Source of the DNA: JALSHZ01 sp964614535
GTDB taxonomy: Bacteria > Pseudomonadota > Gammaproteobacteria > UWMA-0217
Length of the DNA: 61,732 nt
Direction: 5' to 3'
Assembly (NCBI GenBank): GCA_964614535.1
Contig: CAZTOZ010000068.1
Coordinates: 1 to 61,732, forward strand
How positions within the stretch are numbered: position 1 is the first letter of the stretch; each line of letters opens with the position of its first letter. Positions 61,015 through 61,732 of this stretch are shown here, in pieces. The position numbers were made by a program, and so were the translations under genes. Under the pieces are notes generated by a model. That model made no database searches and was not told where the DNA came from. It worked only from the letters and a program-made list of their open reading frames with translations.

Positions 61015-61527
61015 CCGCGCTCATCTCATCGAGACGAATTGAGCCGTCAAACCATCCACTACATACCACTACCAGCCGGAAGGAATAGGCATCATCCACG
61101 AAAATCGGGGGAGAATCGTCATCATAAGGAGCGCCAGAGATCACCGCGCAACTTCCTGAACCAGCCCGCGGCATCATTCACTTCCATTGATTTCTCGATG
61201 TTGACGAGGTCGAAATCGCGCTCCCCGGCGCGATATCTACCGGGAGCAATCTTTCGGTATCACCCCTTCACTCACAGTGATGATCCCCACGACACCACAC
61301 CGTCCGCGCTGATACCCGACGGAAACCCTGAAATCGGGGACTTCCGCGTCAGGCTGGGTAGGCGTGCGAGAGATTCGGTGAGGACGCCAAGTTTCTTGAG
61401 CTTATGCTCGAAACCACCAACCACAGCTAACGGTGAATGTCGATTACACCCGAGTTCTTTCCTCTATCGTCGTGACCGCTCGCAGGCCAGGCGAACGGTG
61501 GGTCCTCCAGTCGCCTGCCCACAACGG
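61015..61527. other. Non-coding gap in the capsule locus, with a possible gene remnant
   Basis: 513 bases without a complete gene. On the minus strand 61259-61122 a 45-codon open stretch reads like a protein end (ERDFDLVNIEKSMEVN, then AAGWFRKLRGDLWRSL) and is preceded in frame by a stop codon, so it may be the remains of a degraded gene. It has no recognised family. The gap also must contain the promoter for the polymerase gene. Confidence 0.35.
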
Positions 61528-61732
61528 TCAAAGCGATAACACCACTCCCGCCGCCACCGCAATCTGGTAGAGCACTTGGGTAAAATCCTTACTGATCTGC
61601 AGCTTCTTGAGATCCACCTTTGGCAACACCAGTATCTCGTCGCCGGGTCGGATGTCCGCTCGCATGTGCAGTCCCCACCCGGGTTTTTTTACCTTCGTGA
61701 AGGCGCCGTTGCGGTGCAATACGACCACCCGG
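61528..61732 (-). CDS. Capsule/polysaccharide export protein (C-terminal fragment, runs off the window)
   Basis: The minus-strand frame is open to the window end and stops at 61528. The visible 67 residues contain DIRPGDEILVLPKVDLKKLQ and the C-terminal LYQIAVAAGVVLSL. This is the usual tail of outer-membrane polysaccharide export proteins of the Wza/KpsD type, ending after SLBB domains: PGDEI-V-P-K followed by DFTQVLYQIAVA. It would form the outer-membrane exit of the ABC-dependent capsule. The 5' part lies outside, so the KpsD/Wza choice cannot be settled. Confidence 0.8.
   Translation of the reverse strand, partial: RVVVLHRNGAFTKVKKPGWGLHMRADIRPGDEILVLPKVDLKKLQISKDFTQVLYQIAVAAGVVLSL

Noticed and set aside
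61039..61539. 166-codon plus-strand open frame in the capsule gap
   Set aside because: Low-complexity, no ribosome binding site, opposite to the operon direction, overlaps the export-protein end.

Overview
This window looks like one GC-rich chromosomal segment (no plasmid, phage or IS genes seen) from a chemolithoautotrophic gammaproteobacterium. Autotrophy is inferred from the RuBisCO-activase genes cbbQ/cbbO at the left edge and from the nearby Calvin-cycle/glycolysis genes (tkt, gap, pgk, pyk, fba). The class Gammaproteobacteria is inferred from Pseudomonas-like gene orders: gshB-tonB-yqgE-ruvX-pyrR-pyrB-pyrC', pilT/pilU next to yggS-proC-yggT, and a Chp chemosensory cluster. A sulfur oxidiser is plausible, but no sulfur-oxidation gene is present to prove it. 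No tRNA, rRNA, CRISPR array or insertion sequence was recognised.

Layout. (1) 1-2.8 kb: end of cbbQ, cbbO and a small unknown partner gene in one tight operon. (2) 2.9-8.4 kb: a PGPGW membrane protein, an NlpC/P60 lipoprotein, metA with an overlapping P-loop ATPase gene, a small membrane protein behind a sigma-54-like promoter, murB, bioD and a 66-residue membrane protein. (3) 8.4-15.6 kb, minus strand: tkt, gap, pgk-pyk and fba, with strong hairpins after tkt, gap and fba. (4) 16-20.5 kb: the methyl cycle, metK then an S-adenosylhomocysteine riboswitch controlling ahcY-metF-rsmE. (5) 20.5-31.1 kb, minus strand: the twitching-motility chemosensory system pilG-pilH-pilI-pilJ-chpA-chpC, without CheR/CheB homologues. 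(6) 31.3-38 kb: gshB, apbE, tonB, yqgE, ruvX, pyrR, pyrB and a catalytically defective dihydroorotase. (7) 38-41.5 kb, minus strand: three tandem PilT/PilU-type ATPases. (8) 41.7-45.5 kb: yggS-proC-yggT-yggU, a TauE/SafE-like membrane protein, and an HU-like protein with a lysine-rich tail. (9) 45.6-52 kb: a partial type II secretion cluster gspC-D-E-F and an SH3 membrane protein. (10) 52-61.7 kb, minus strand: a capsule locus (outer-membrane export protein fragment, a large multi-domain putative polymerase, a GT2 glycosyltransferase, kpsC, kpsS, kdsB), visibly more AT-rich from about 56.2 to 61.2 kb, which suggests transfer.

How the genes work together. pilG-chpC would sense surfaces and control type IV pilus motors, and the motor ATPases pilT, pilU and a third paralogue lie 7 kb away. 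metA, metK, ahcY and metF form a methionine/SAM recycling set, with SAH sensed by RNA. kdsB supplies CMP-Kdo to KpsC/KpsS, which build the poly-Kdo lipid anchor on which the putative polymerase would act. The features I would check first are the capsule polymerase (GT2 + TagF-like + helical-repeat tail), the small gene fused into the cbbQO operon, and the three-ATPase pilus motor set.
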